DNA from: JAOSJT01 sp035362335
GTDB lineage: Bacteria; Bacteroidota; Ignavibacteria; SZUA-365
Reading direction: 5' to 3'
Assembly (NCBI GenBank): GCA_035362335.1
Contig: DAOSDL010000017.1
Span: forward strand, 1 to 64,000
Length of the DNA stretch: 64,000 nucleotides
Shown piece after piece: positions 7,577 through 17,587 of the stretch; positions within the stretch are counted from its first letter, which is position 1; each line of letters opens with the position of its first letter. The notes beneath the pieces were generated by a model. That model was not told the origin of the DNA and made no database searches. It saw nothing but the letters and a program-made list of their open reading frames with translations. A program made the position numbers and the translations under genes.

Positions 7577-8680
7577 ATGTACAGTCACCGCTATATTCAG
7601 TTTCGTTTCCGCATAGGCAGCGGCGAAAGCAACGTGGCCATGTTCCTGCTCCTGCTCTCCATCCTACTCGTCACCATGCTCTTCTCCGCCTGCACCGACA
7701 CTCCACCTGCCGATCCCGTCATCGATCCGCCTCCCCCCGTTCAGCGCGACACCACCAGCCACGACTTCGTGTGGGAAGTGGATACGATAGGATTGCCCTT
7801 CGGGATGATCAACGATGTGAGCATCGTCTCCGAAAACGACATCTGGGTGGTGGGGCAGTTCGATCAGATGGGGGATGATGGGCAGATCGATTATTCAAAA
7901 CGAAGTAATTCCGCCCACTGGAATGGAAAAACGTGGACATTCCATCGTGCAATTGATACGGCATATCAAAGCTGCGCGGGGCTTGATAAGGTGTTCGCCG
8001 TTAACAGCTCGAACGTATGGTTCATGGCCGGGAATGGCCGCTACTGGGATGGCCTAAGATACCATCTAGTGGATCTGTATAATGCAGGTTTTCCAATGTC
8101 AGTAAATGGACTTTGGATCTCCCCTGATCTGAACACCCGCGTCTTTGTCGGCAATGACAACGGGGTTGCATTCTGGGACAGAGGTAGGTATGTCCGGCCC
8201 TTCAGCCCACCCATCGGTCACTTTTCGGACGTCCGGGGATTGAGCAATGGCGACGTAGCAATAGGGGTAAGAGCCTTGGATGGCACATACAGCGAGATAT
8301 ACAAAATGAACAGCGTGGGTGTCTTCGAACGTCTCGGCGCCTTCAGTGGCGAAAAAATAACACACTTGTATTGTGGAGACTCGATAATGTTCAGCACGGC
8401 ACACGATGTTTTCAAGACCTGGGGAAATAAGCGCCACGCCGTATTCTCAACTGAATCATTTGTCAAGGCGTTCGAAGCAAACGGAATGAATGATTATTTC
8501 ATTCTCACCTTCCCACTTCAACTCCACCACTACAATGGCTCCACATTCAAGGAAATTGGGCCGACATATTCATCATTCTTCAGAGCTTTCGGCATGGACG
8601 TCAAGGGAGATATCGTCGCCTTCGTGGGTGACGGTCCGGAACAGCGCTCACTGATCTTTCGAGGGAAACGCCGCAAATAA
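7577..8680 (+). CDS. Lipoprotein with beta-propeller-like repeats
   Basis: Start placed at the ATG at 7577, preceded by a GAGG at about 7 bp; the ATG at 7640 is an alternative. A hydrophobic segment (MFLLLLSILLVTMLFSAC) ends in a lipobox, so it is probably an outer-membrane or periplasmic lipoprotein of 367 residues. The mature part has repeated SEND-IWVVGQ, SNVWFMAGN and LSNGDVAIG-like strands at regular spacing, as seen in six/seven-bladed propellers of the photosystem II-stability/WD-like type; this fold call is inference. Codon use becomes more AT-rich after about 7850. It stands 52 bp upstream of the T9SS cargo gene. Confidence 0.7.
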   Translation: MYSHRYIQFRFRIGSGESNVAMFLLLLSILLVTMLFSACTDTPPADPVIDPPPPVQRDTTSHDFVWEVDTIGLPFGMINDVSIVSENDIWVVGQFDQMGDDGQIDYSKRSNSAHWNGKTWTFHRAIDTAYQSCAGLDKVFAVNSSNVWFMAGNGRYWDGLRYHLVDLYNAGFPMSVNGLWISPDLNTRVFVGNDNGVAFWDRGRYVRPFSPPIGHFSDVRGLSNGDVAIGVRALDGTYSEIYKMNSVGVFERLGAFSGEKITHLYCGDSIMFSTAHDVFKTWGNKRHAVFSTESFVKAFEANGMNDYFILTFPLQLHHYNGSTFKEIGPTYSSFFRAFGMDVKGDIVAFVGDGPEQRSLIFRGKRRK

Positions 8681-8732
8681 ACAGGGACTTCGGTCTCAGG
8701 GAGAATTTCACATCACTTCCAAGGGAGAAGTT

Positions 8733-11700
8733 ATGAAACGATCACTCTGTCTCTTCACCTTCCTGTGCTGCCTCCTTGCCTACACAGCACCAGCACGGGC
8801 GCAGCAGGAACCCCGCATTCTTCACAGCCAGAACATGCATCAGTACATCGTGCATCAGGCCTGGCAATTGCTTCAGAGAGAAAAACCCGGCCTGTCCAAG
8901 CGTCTGGAGAAGCACATCGGGCAACACGTCACAGGCACGCGTCCGTGGGAGGAAAAAACCATCATGACCGGCGCCTGGCGCGAAGATTGCGAGGATGCGG
9001 TCTTCGGCTATGGTACCGCCAACAAGGATCAGTGGCCCGATATCGATCTCAGCCGCAAAAGCGGTGTTTCGGGTCAGTATTACATGACGCTGGAAGGCGA
9101 AATCAAAGACAATGACGATTTCCGCGCTGGTCTCACCACCGCTGCCCACTTCTGGGATCCCTTCGCGCCGAACAATTACCTTTTCAAGGAAAACATCCGT
9201 CTGGAAGGTACTTGGATGCTGTCCGTGCTCAATACCGAGAATCAGAGCATCACAATCCGGCCGCCGCACAATGCCTGGGATAAATTCCAGCGCATCCTTC
9301 GTCCGAATGGCGAAATCGCCATTCGCGACAAATGGTGGGAATCCGGCGCCGTGTACTATTACGACAAGGGTGCCTCGAATACCACCCTGCCCATACAGCA
9401 GCATGCCTGGGAAGAAGTGGCCATCCGTTACTCCTCGCTTGCACATTTAATGAACACCGGCGAATGCCGTCTCGAAATCCCCGGCAGAAGCATCAACGCC
9501 ACCTTCGTGTTGACCAAGGAGCAACGTCAGCGCTATGTCTGGGAAATGCTTGGCCGCGCCTGCCATCTCCTCGCCGACATGAGCGTGCCCGCGCATACGC
9601 ATCGCGATCTTCACATGGGCAACCTGTATATCACAAACAGCACCGCTGTGGGCACGCTGCACATCGCTGTCGAGGATGCCGACAGCTACGAGAACTGGCT
9701 GCAACTTCCCACCCGGGCCTATTGGAATGCGGAGAATATACAGTCGGGACTGCTGGATTTGCAGGGCATCGGCGATCCGCTGTACCATCTCTTCTTCAGC
9801 ATGCGCGAGCTGGCCGCTTCCTTTGCGTCCGACGACTTCGATGGCCAGGGTCCTGTCAATGGTCTTCCCCGGCTGCGCAACGACATACCCTATCGCTTCC
9901 CGAGCGATTGCAACTACGACGCGAATAAAACAGCGATGATGCTGCATATTCGCGACAATACACTGCCTTACGCCATCCGCGCCACCGCCACCTTGTTGGC
10001 CTGGTTCGCTGAGCAGTTGTATATGCCTGAGGATTTCGCAGTATACGTCACCGGCTCGAGTGGGTACAGCGACTTCTTCTGCAGGCCGGATTTTTATACC
10101 CACTTCCCGAGTATCGGAACAATTTCCGGCACGAGATTCAGCAAGCAGGTCGGTGATCCATTATCGCTTCGCGCGCACATAAACCCACATCCTAATACAG
10201 AATCAAAATTCGAAGGGTGGTACTTCGGAGATCTCCATAGAACAGACGATCATCAACTCGATAGTTACGTTATCGAGGAACAACAAGACATTATTTGCAG
10301 ATTTTTTCCCAGTCAATCAATAATCGTCCCTACACTTCAAATCGTGAACCATGAGCGTGGAAGTGTCGTCACGACGGATTACCCATCTTTCCGCGATCCA
10401 TGGTTTGTTGATCCGTCGAAATCACATGAATTCAACCTTCATCAGCCAAAAATTTTCCGTCAGTACGAGCCAAAATCAACAGCTTCGTCTAATGGTGGAA
10501 TTTTCTTAACGAACTTTGACTTGAACAGGGAGAAGTACCCCCACTACTCCATCCGCGCCTCGAAAATCTGGGATGCAAAAACGCTGACGCACAAGTGGCC
10601 GCGTCCGGATGTGGGTGATTACGTATTCGAGCGCTGGGAAGCCATCAACACCGAGCTGTACGAGGAACCTCTCAACCTCGGCACCGATCCGGCCTTCGCC
10701 AATCCCGAGCAGTATGATACCCGCGCGGTGAATTTCCTCAACAATACCGCAATTCTCTCCGCCCTGGTGAAAGCACATCGCCAGAGCATCGGCAGCGAGC
10801 CGCCCTCGAAGAGCAACTCGCAGCGCAAAGTGGCACGCACCCGCGATGGCATGTATCATGCCGTGTATGAAAGTGCCGGACGTATCTGGTATCTGCGCAG
10901 CGATGATCGCGGCAATACCTGGATGCCGGAGATTCCAATCAGCGACGAACTCCGCCATGCCACGCGTCCCAGCATCGCAGTGGGCGAGCACGATGCATGG
11001 ATTTCCTACGTCTGCGATGGTAAAGTGGAAGTCATGCGCGTGGCCGGAGGAATTCCCGGTCATGCCTACAGTGCTCCGCTGCGCCAGCCCGACCTGGCCA
11101 CCCCGGCAATTGCCGCATTGCCTGTGGACCCTGCAAGTCCCGAACCGCAAGACCTCGTCATGCTGGTGTGGGAGGACTCGTATGAACTGCGCTTCGCCGT
11201 ACTCAGCGATTGGGACCGCATTGTGGATAATCAGCTCCTCGTGCAGGGACAGCGCCGCGCTACCTCAGTGGATCAGCCGCGTTACCCGAGCATAGCAGCG
11301 TCGGTGGAAGGTCTTGTGCCCGGTACGGCGGCGGATCAATTCCATCTGGCATGGATCGAAAACGGTTCCATTTTCCATACGGAATTGCTCTTCGACCGCA
11401 GCGTGCATCCGCCGTTGATCAATGGCTGGCGTATGGGCAGCACAGCGCAACGCAATCTCGTTCATGACCGCAACGGCAGTGTCGGCATCGCTTATCCCGC
11501 CCGCCATGCTCCGTCCATCGCCGTCAGCGAGGCCGGAACAATCCATGTGGCCTTCGACGTGCTCAGCACCTGGTCGCCCTGGCCCGGCAACACTGCTTCC
11601 GCTACGGGCGGCAGCACGAGCATCGCGCCGCGCAATATGTTCGCGATACGCGAACGCGGTTCCTCGCTCGGCCACAATCCGACCTGGAACACCACGGCCA

Positions 11701-12797
11701 CCATTGTCGGCACCAATAATCCGCTCTCGCGCTACGCCTCGCCCACTATCGGCACTCGCAAGGCGCCCGGCAGCAAAGGCAGCAAGTCCACATCGGTTCG
11801 CGTCACTTTCAACGATTCAGCCAGCACCATTCGCGGTGTGCGCATCGACGGCAACCTCACGTCCTTCGTGCATGCCGATGGCGTGGATCCGAATCTCACC
11901 GTCTGGTCCGCTGATCAGTCGGGCATGATCGATGTGTTCAGTACCGCACAGAACAAACCTTATGACTGGGCTTTCCTCTCCTCCGGCTACGGCCTGAACA
12001 AAGAGAGCGAACTCCAGCAGGTGCGCATGCGCGAAATCCTGCTTGGAAACGCCGAGGCCATCGGCATTCTCGGCGTCGCCGATGTGCGCATGGTCAACAA
12101 GGAGGGAGCCGTGTCCGCTATCGACTGGAATCCCGACCACGACACGTTGCAGCTCGGCACGCAGAGCTCCGTCGCCGCGAAAATGCGCAGCGCCTCCTTC
12201 CTCGCCGAATACGGCAACACACTTCGCTTCCGCGTGCAGCGCTATGCCGAACGCATGGCAGATGCAACAACGTCCTTCGTCATCCGCTTGCGCGATGCCA
12301 TCACTGGCGAATTGATCAAACTCATCGACCTTCCCCTGGGCGATCTCAACGGCAGCGCACGCCTCGAGGCGATGAGCGTGGATCTGTCACCCTTCGCCGG
12401 ACGCTCGGTATACCTCGATGTGGATGTGGCCGACGCTCCCGATCACACCGACGTGACCATCACCGACCGCTACGCCGTCGTGGACCCACAGCGCTACGCC
12501 GAGGAACTCGAGCGCGCTGTCGCTGCGACGACGGACGAACCGCTGTTGCTCAAGAATCATCCGAATCCCTTCAACCCGTCCACCACGATCAGCTTCTCGC
12601 TCCCGAGCGCGCAACATGTGCGCCTGTCGGTGTACGATTTGCTGGGACATGAAGTGCGCTGTCTCGTGGATACGAACATGCCCGCCGGAGAGCACGCCGT
12701 GAATTTCGACGGCAATGGTCTCGCAACGGGCATTTACATGTATCAACTGCATGCGGGCGGACGCACCATCACCCGCACCATGCATCTCGTCAAGTAA
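8733..12797 (+). CDS. Large secreted protein, zinc phospholipase C-like region and T9SS sorting domain
   Basis: 1354 residues. Sec signal peptide MKRSLCLFTFLCCLLAYTAP...ARAQ at 1-24, preceded by AAGGGAGAAG. Residues ~30-440 carry a His/Asp-rich helical region (LLADMSVPAHTHRDLHMGN at ~279-297, plus an early Trp/His/Asp pattern) resembling zinc-dependent phospholipase C/S1-P1 enzymes. Residues ~700-1050 resemble sialidase/BNR-like beta repeats (GRIWYLRSDDRGNTWMPEIP). The last ~75 residues (NHPNPFNPSTTISFSLP ... GIYMYQLHAGGRTITRTMHLVK) are a type A T9SS sorting domain, so the protein should be exported through the Por machinery and anchored or released. The substrate is unknown. Residues ~480-590 are locally AT-rich. 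Confidence 0.85.
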   Translation: MKRSLCLFTFLCCLLAYTAPARAQQEPRILHSQNMHQYIVHQAWQLLQREKPGLSKRLEKHIGQHVTGTRPWEEKTIMTGAWREDCEDAVFGYGTANKDQWPDIDLSRKSGVSGQYYMTLEGEIKDNDDFRAGLTTAAHFWDPFAPNNYLFKENIRLEGTWMLSVLNTENQSITIRPPHNAWDKFQRILRPNGEIAIRDKWWESGAVYYYDKGASNTTLPIQQHAWEEVAIRYSSLAHLMNTGECRLEIPGRSINATFVLTKEQRQRYVWEMLGRACHLLADMSVPAHTHRDLHMGNLYITNSTAVGTLHIAVEDADSYENWLQLPTRAYWNAENIQSGLLDLQGIGDPLYHLFFSMRELAASFASDDFDGQGPVNGLPRLRNDIPYRFPSDCNYDANKTAMMLHIRDNTLPYAIRATATLLAWFAEQLYMPEDFAVYVTGSSGYSDFFCRPDFYTHFPSIGTISGTRFSKQVGDPLSLRAHINPHPNTESKFEGWYFGDLHRTDDHQLDSYVIEEQQDIICRFFPSQSIIVPTLQIVNHERGSVVTTDYPSFRDPWFVDPSKSHEFNLHQPKIFRQYEPKSTASSNGGIFLTNFDLNREKYPHYSIRASKIWDAKTLTHKWPRPDVGDYVFERWEAINTELYEEPLNLGTDPAFANPEQYDTRAVNFLNNTAILSALVKAHRQSIGSEPPSKSNSQRKVARTRDGMYHAVYESAGRIWYLRSDDRGNTWMPEIPISDELRHATRPSIAVGEHDAWISYVCDGKVEVMRVAGGIPGHAYSAPLRQPDLATPAIAALPVDPASPEPQDLVMLVWEDSYELRFAVLSDWDRIVDNQLLVQGQRRATSVDQPRYPSIAASVEGLVPGTAADQFHLAWIENGSIFHTELLFDRSVHPPLINGWRMGSTAQRNLVHDRNGSVGIAYPARHAPSIAVSEAGTIHVAFDVLSTWSPWPGNTASATGGSTSIAPRNMFAIRERGSSLGHNPTWNTTATIVGTNNPLSRYASPTIGTRKAPGSKGSKSTSVRVTFNDSASTIRGVRIDGNLTSFVHADGVDPNLTVWSADQSGMIDVFSTAQNKPYDWAFLSSGYGLNKESELQQVRMREILLGNAEAIGILGVADVRMVNKEGAVSAIDWNPDHDTLQLGTQSSVAAKMRSASFLAEYGNTLRFRVQRYAERMADATTSFVIRLRDAITGELIKLIDLPLGDLNGSARLEAMSVDLSPFAGRSVYLDVDVADAPDHTDVTITDRYAVVDPQRYAEELERAVAATTDEPLLLKNHPNPFNPSTTISFSLPSAQHVRLSVYDLLGHEVRCLVDTNMPAGEHAVNFDGNGLATGIYMYQLHAGGRTITRTMHLVK

Positions 12798-12812
12798 CTC
12801 CCACCGGCGGCA

Positions 12813-12837
12813 CGGGGGAAGTCTACCGCTTCCCCCG
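12813..12837 (+). terminator. GC-rich hairpin after T9SS cargo gene
   Basis: CGGGGGAAG (12813-12821) pairs with CTTCCCCCG (12829-12837) around a 7-base loop, 16 bp after the stop codon. No T-tract follows, so it may protect the 3' end; the classic terminator is further down. Confidence 0.5.
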
Positions 12838-12910
12838 ACCCACACACACCTGCTCCCACCAACCGCCGCCGCAATTCCGCTCGTTCATCTCACCTTTCTT
12901 CTGCCACCAA

Positions 12911-12944
12911 GGCGGTTCCGATTTCGGAGCCGCTTTGTTTTTTT
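12911..12944 (+). terminator. Rho-independent terminator
   Basis: GCGGTTCCG (12912-12920) pairs with CGGAGCCGC (12925-12933), with one G-T pair and an ATTT loop, followed by TTTGTTTTTTT. This is a textbook intrinsic terminator for the plus-strand T9SS cargo gene. It touches the stop codon of the convergent TonB receptor gene. Confidence 0.9.
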
Positions 12945-15237
12945 AGAACTCGGCGCTCACGCCGATGGTGGGCAGGATACCGATCGATCCACCACTGCTC
13001 TCCACCTTGCTGTTGCGCGGATCCCAACGGTACGCCTGCGTGTTCTTGCGGTTGTACACATTCTGAATGTCGATGTAGGCAATGAGATTCCATCCCGTGA
13101 AACTCCAGCGACGATCCACGCGCACATCCATGGAGTGGAAATCCGGCAGACGCGCGCTGTTGTACTCCGTGGCAAAGAGCTGCTCGCCGAGTACATCGAA
13201 TGGCGTCCACGGCGTTCCGGAACCGTAGCGAAATTTCACGCTGGCCTCCCAGCGCTCATCGAACTTGTAACCGGCGCTCAGATTCATGATCACCCGCTGA
13301 TCGTACAGACCAGGCCTCTCCACGCCATCCAGACCCGTGTAGCGCGTCTGATTCCACGAAAGACTGAAAATGCCGTACAGCGGTATATCGGATAATCTTT
13401 TCTGAACCAATAATTCCACACCCCGGGCATATCCCTCGCCCTCGCTCACCAGATCCTCGATGCCGAAGGACGAAAACCCGTCCTCCACACCGCCGTAACC
13501 GGCGCCGGTGTTCGCCAGCACCAACCAGGGACGAGATACACTGGCGGGATAATCGGCGTACTGCTTCACGTAGCCTTCCACGCGCACCAGTAAATCCTCG
13601 CGCAACAGGCGCTCCACGCCCGCCACGGCCTGGTCCACGCGCACATGCTTGAGTCTGGTGTTCGCCGCATTCGACATCAACCAGATGTAGGACGGTGCCT
13701 GATAGTACGAGCCGCCGCTCAGCGTGAAGGTGGTGACTGGGTCGGCGCTGTAGCGGAATGCCAGCCGCGGTGCGAAGGCGAACTCCTCGTCGATCAAGTT
13801 GAAGTAATCCATGCGGCCGCCCAACGTTACGCGCAGGTCATCGAACAAGGTGCGCGCGTACTGCACATATGCCGAGCCCTTGAATGCGGTGCTGTCCCAT
13901 ACATTCTCCAACGTGGGCAGTCGCTGCCCCGTCTGCACGGTATTGTCCGTGGGCGTCAATGCGAAATTCCCCTGTATCCGCGCGAGCTTGCCCTGCGCGC
14001 CGATTGAAAACTCGCTGCTGCGGTCGAAGAGAAACACCGCGTCCGCACGCAGACTGCTTTCACCCTCGCGCGAATCGCTGCGAAACACCGGTGCAAGCAA
14101 CGAATCCGTTTGCAGATAATCGAAATTCACATACGTGCGTCCAAGACTCAACGTCACAAATCCCTTGTCCAGCAGATGCTTCCAGGAGATGTTGGTGAAA
14201 TACTGATTCTGCGAATTGCCGAGGATGCGGGCATTGCTGAATCGCTGATCCTCGGTGTCGTTGAAAAAGCGCACATTGTCCAACGCGCCAATGGTGAGGA
14301 AGGAAAACTCGTTCTCACGATCAATGCGCACCGTGGCTTTGCCGGTGAAATCCCAGTACTCGGGCACAAACCCGAAGCCCGCCGCCTTGAAAATCAGATC
14401 GAGATAACTCCTTCGCGCACTGAAGAAAAACGATCCGCTCTCTCCGATCGGTCCCTCGGTGTTGAGTCCAAACTGCGACGCCGACAACGTGAGTTTGCCA
14501 CCCAGTTTGTCGCGCCTCCCATCCTTGAGCTGAATGTTCATCACCGATGACAGCTTGTCACCATAACGCGCACCAAAGCCGCCGGTGGCAAAAGTGACGT
14601 CCTGCACGAAATCCAGATTGATGAAACTCAACGGCCCGCCCGTGGCGCCCTGCGTACCGAAGTGGTTGATGTTCGGAATTTCCAGACCATCCACCACATA
14701 CAAATTCTCCGATGGCGCACCACCGCGTACGATCAAATCATTGCGTCCTGCGGATGCCTGCACCACGCCGGGCAACACCGACACCGCACGAATCACATCC
14801 TCCAATCCACCCGGCGCGCGGCGGATTTCCTCGTACGACAGAGTCTGCGCGCTCACTTGCGCATCGGCGATTTCTCGGAAATAACTCGCCTCGACCACCA
14901 CGGCCTCGAGATCGATAGCGGCGGGCTGCAGTGCGAACTGCAACTGCGCCTCGCGCCCCGGCGCCACCACCACATCGGATGCGATCTGCGCCTTGTAACC
15001 GATGACAGACGCCTGCACGCGATACGTGCCGCTGGGCAACGCGCGTATCACAAAGCCACCGTTGAGATCTGAGGCCGCGCCGAAGGACGTGCCGATCACG
15101 AACACATTCGCGCCGATCAACGGCTCGCGCGTCACCGCGTCCAAAACTGTTCCGCGTATACTGCCACTCTCGGATTGACTCCGCAGAGGAACGGCGAGGA
15201 GGGTCAGTGCCGAGAGGATGAGAAGGATTCTGTGCAT
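12943..15237 (-). CDS. TonB-dependent outer-membrane receptor with N-terminal carboxypeptidase-like domain
   Basis: 764 residues. Signal peptide MHRILLILSALTLLAVPLRSQ, then a CarboxypepD_reg-like domain at ~25-115 (GSIRGTVLDAVTREPLIGAN ... YRVQASVIGYKAQ), a plug domain at ~130-235 (LSYEEIRRAPGGLEDVIRAV, NDLIVRGGAPSENLYVVDGL), and a C-terminal 22-strand barrel ending in an aromatic-rich strand with terminal F. It imports or binds a large ligand using TonB energy. No SusD gene is beside it, so the ligand cannot be guessed. The two DUF4249 genes 10 kb away could be partners, but they are not linked in an operon. Confidence 0.93.
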   Translation of the reverse strand: MHRILLILSALTLLAVPLRSQSESGSIRGTVLDAVTREPLIGANVFVIGTSFGAASDLNGGFVIRALPSGTYRVQASVIGYKAQIASDVVVAPGREAQLQFALQPAAIDLEAVVVEASYFREIADAQVSAQTLSYEEIRRAPGGLEDVIRAVSVLPGVVQASAGRNDLIVRGGAPSENLYVVDGLEIPNINHFGTQGATGGPLSFINLDFVQDVTFATGGFGARYGDKLSSVMNIQLKDGRRDKLGGKLTLSASQFGLNTEGPIGESGSFFFSARRSYLDLIFKAAGFGFVPEYWDFTGKATVRIDRENEFSFLTIGALDNVRFFNDTEDQRFSNARILGNSQNQYFTNISWKHLLDKGFVTLSLGRTYVNFDYLQTDSLLAPVFRSDSREGESSLRADAVFLFDRSSEFSIGAQGKLARIQGNFALTPTDNTVQTGQRLPTLENVWDSTAFKGSAYVQYARTLFDDLRVTLGGRMDYFNLIDEEFAFAPRLAFRYSADPVTTFTLSGGSYYQAPSYIWLMSNAANTRLKHVRVDQAVAGVERLLREDLLVRVEGYVKQYADYPASVSRPWLVLANTGAGYGGVEDGFSSFGIEDLVSEGEGYARGVELLVQKRLSDIPLYGIFSLSWNQTRYTGLDGVERPGLYDQRVIMNLSAGYKFDERWEASVKFRYGSGTPWTPFDVLGEQLFATEYNSARLPDFHSMDVRVDRRWSFTGWNLIAYIDIQNVYNRKNTQAYRWDPRNSKVESSGGSIGILPTIGVSAEF

Positions 15238-15489
15238 GTGTAGAACTCACTGTATTTGTACTCAATGATCTGACAACGAAATCCCGAAGCTCCAAGGTTC
15301 CCCTCGATGCAAGGCCTCGCACAACCGGACCGAATATTTCCTGTCGAATTCCAATCGCGATCATGAACGCGTGGCGCGCGTGACTTGTCCGGTTGCTTAC
15401 GCGGGCAAGGCACGAGGCCGAGCGCCGGACAATGCGTCCGTGATCGCCGATTCATCGAAACACGCTTCACACGATTTTCCAGAGGGTTT

Positions 15490-15562
15490 ATACAGACTAA
15501 TCTGTGATAATCTGTGTGTAATCCGTGCAATCTGTGGTTTTGAAATTATGTTCGATTCCGGG
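15490..15562 (+). repeat. Family B repeat, solo copy
   Basis: Tandem short units (TAATCTGTGATAATCTGTGT, then CCGTGCAATCTGTGGTTTTG) followed by GAAATTATGTTCGATTCCGG, which parallels the GAAATTCTGTCGATCC tail of the copy at 27.9 kb. It lies in the convergent or terminal space between the TonB receptor start and the rfbC stop. The remainder of 15238-15490 shows no gene. Confidence 0.85.
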
Positions 15563-15563
15563 A

Positions 15564-15593
15564 TAAAACACGAAAGCACGAATCGCTTCGTGC
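15564..15593 (-). terminator. Terminator behind rfbC
   Basis: On the minus strand GCACGAA-GCGA-TTCGTGC forms a 7-bp stem with a GCGA loop (15576-15593), followed by TTTCGTGTTTT, 30 bp after the rfbC stop codon. The core ACGAAGCGATTCGT with the preceding GGAGG recurs at 19102-19117 downstream of the first asnB gene, so it is either a favoured terminator form or a small repeat. Confidence 0.65.
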
Positions 15594-15623
15594 CTCCATG
15601 CATCTCCACGGAATGGTGGAAAG

Positions 15624-16166
15624 CTAATACCAGGGCAAGTCCTCGAGTTCCCGCAGCGGCATACCCCGCCTGTCCTTCTCCGACAGCAAAGGCTCGTCCA
15701 CCGGCCAGCGTATGCCCACCTCGGGATCATTCCACAACAGGGTGCGCTCGCATTCGGGGTGATAGTAGTCGGAACATTTGTACAGGAAATCCGCCTCCTC
15801 GCTCAGCACACAGAATCCATGCGCGAAGCCCGGCGGTATCCACAACTGCCGCTTGTTCTCGCCACTGAGTTCATGGCCTTCCCATTTCCCGAAGCTCGGC
15901 GAAGCACGGCGCACATCCACCAGTACGTCAAACACCTGCCCTGTTACCACACGGATGAGCTTGCCCTGACCGTGCGGCTCCTGAAAATGCAGACCGCGCA
16001 GCGTGCTGCGGCCGGAGCGTGAATGATTGTCCTGCACCAACGGTGGAAGGCCCCACGCGTCCGCGAGATCGCGACGGAAGGTCTCCATGAAAAACCCCCG
16101 ATGATCGCCAAGCACCTTCGGCTCGATCAGCAACACGCCCGGAAGCGTTGTTTCGGATACTTGCAT
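15624..16166 (-). CDS. rfbC: dTDP-4-dehydrorhamnose 3,5-epimerase
   Basis: Start set at the ATG at 16166 (MQVSETTLPGVLLIEPKVLG), which gives 180 residues, the family norm; the upstream extension is read-through of an open frame over ugd. Cupin fold with HGQGKLIRVVTGQVFDVLVD, the GHELSGENKRQLWIPPGFAHGF strand set carrying the catalytic His/Lys region, and a C-terminal WNDPEVGIRWP. It converts dTDP-4-keto-6-deoxyglucose to the rhamnose-configured ketosugar. Other rhamnose genes (rfbA, B, D) are not in the window. It stops 9 bp... upstream neighbour is ugd, 8 bp away, so the two are probably co-transcribed. Confidence 0.94.
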   Translation of the reverse strand: MQVSETTLPGVLLIEPKVLGDHRGFFMETFRRDLADAWGLPPLVQDNHSRSGRSTLRGLHFQEPHGQGKLIRVVTGQVFDVLVDVRRASPSFGKWEGHELSGENKRQLWIPPGFAHGFCVLSEEADFLYKCSDYYHPECERTLLWNDPEVGIRWPVDEPLLSEKDRRGMPLRELEDLPWY

Positions 16167-16174
16167 CTGCAATA

Positions 16175-17518
16175 CTACGAGCGCGCCAACACAGCGGGAC
16201 GTCCGACGGAGAAGTAGTCGAAACCGCGTTCGCGCAATTCCTCGGGATCGTAGATGTTGCGGCCGTCGAACACCACGGGCTGCTTGAGCGAGGCACGGAT
16301 CTTCTGCCAATCGGGCATGCGGAACTCGCTCCATTCCGTCACCAGCAACAGGGCGTCCGCGCCATCGAGCGCCGAATAGGCGTTTTTCGCATACGTGATG
16401 GATTCACCGAAGCGCAACTCGCGCGTGTTCTCCATGGCTTCCGGATCGAAGGCCACTACCTTCGCGCCCGCGGCGAGCAACTCATCGATCACGATGAACG
16501 CCGGCGCCTCGCGCGTGTCGTCGGTGTTGGGCTTGAACGCCAGTCCCCACATCGCGAAGCTGCGACCCTTGAGATCGCCATCGAAATAGTCGTAGACCTT
16601 CTGGAAGAAGCGACGCGGTTGATCGGCATTCACGTCTTCCACCGACTGCACGATGCGCAACGGATGCTTCGCGTCGGCCGCGGTTTTGAGCAGCGCCTTC
16701 ACATCCTTGGGGAAACACGAGCCACCATACCCGACGCCCGAGAACAGGAATTTCTTGCCAATGCGCGTATCCGTGCCTATGCCCCGGCGCACATTGTCCA
16801 CATTCGCTCCGAGAATCTCGCAGAGATTCGCCAAATCGTTCATGAAAGAAATGCGCATGGCGAGAAAACTGTTGGCCGCGTATTTCGTGATCTCGGCGCT
16901 GCGCTCGTCCATGATGATGATGGGATTGCCCGACAGCACGAAGGGCTCGTACAGCTCGGTGAGAATCTCCTTGGCTTTGTCATGCGACGTGCCGATCACC
17001 ACACGATCGGGACGCAGGCTGTCCTCCACCGCGAAACCCTCGCGCAGGAATTCCGGATTCGAAGCCACGGTGAACTCGCCGTCGTACTTCGCGCGAATCA
17101 CCTCCGTCACTTTCTCCGAGGTGCCAATGGGCACGGTGCTCTTGTCCACGATGATCTTGAAGGGTTGCGGTGCATGCTTCGCGAGAATCTCGCCAATTTG
17201 CTCTGCCACCTTCAGCACGTACTGCAAATCCGCCGAACCATCCTCCGTGGGCGGCGTGGGGAGACAAAGGAATATCACCTCCGAATTGAGCGTGGCATCC
17301 TCGAGGTCGTCCGTGAAACGCAGACGTCCTTCCTTCGCGTTGCGCTCGTACAGCGGGTGCAGACCCGGTTCGTAAATGGGGATCTGTCCGTTGTGCAGTT
17401 TCTGCAGCTTGCGCGGATCGTTGTCCACGCAAATCACCTGATTGCCATTTTCGGCGAAGCACGTCCCGGAGACGAGACCGACGTAGCCGGTCCCGATGAC
17501 AGCGATGTTATAGGGCAT
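16175..17518 (-). CDS. ugd: UDP-glucose 6-dehydrogenase (UDP-sugar dehydrogenase)
   Basis: 447 residues. N-terminal Rossmann motif IGTGYVGLVSGTCFAENG, the EPGL segment, STVPIGTSEKV, NPEFLREGFAVEDSLRPDRVVIG, catalytic loop GVGYGGSCFPKDVKALL with the active-site Cys, and the C-terminal WGLAFKPNTDDTREAPAF. It oxidises UDP-glucose (or a related UDP-sugar) to the uronic acid with two NAD+. It supplies a uronate precursor for the surface polysaccharide and is paired with rfbC. Confidence 0.94.
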   Translation of the reverse strand: MPYNIAVIGTGYVGLVSGTCFAENGNQVICVDNDPRKLQKLHNGQIPIYEPGLHPLYERNAKEGRLRFTDDLEDATLNSEVIFLCLPTPPTEDGSADLQYVLKVAEQIGEILAKHAPQPFKIIVDKSTVPIGTSEKVTEVIRAKYDGEFTVASNPEFLREGFAVEDSLRPDRVVIGTSHDKAKEILTELYEPFVLSGNPIIIMDERSAEITKYAANSFLAMRISFMNDLANLCEILGANVDNVRRGIGTDTRIGKKFLFSGVGYGGSCFPKDVKALLKTAADAKHPLRIVQSVEDVNADQPRRFFQKVYDYFDGDLKGRSFAMWGLAFKPNTDDTREAPAFIVIDELLAAGAKVVAFDPEAMENTRELRFGESITYAKNAYSALDGADALLLVTEWSEFRMPDWQKIRASLKQPVVFDGRNIYDPEELRERGFDYFSVGRPAVLARS

Positions 17519-17587
17519 ACCGATTCTCGAAAAAATGTGAAGTACTGGATTGACGTGTATGGGCGGGGAGAAAGCGATGCATGGATG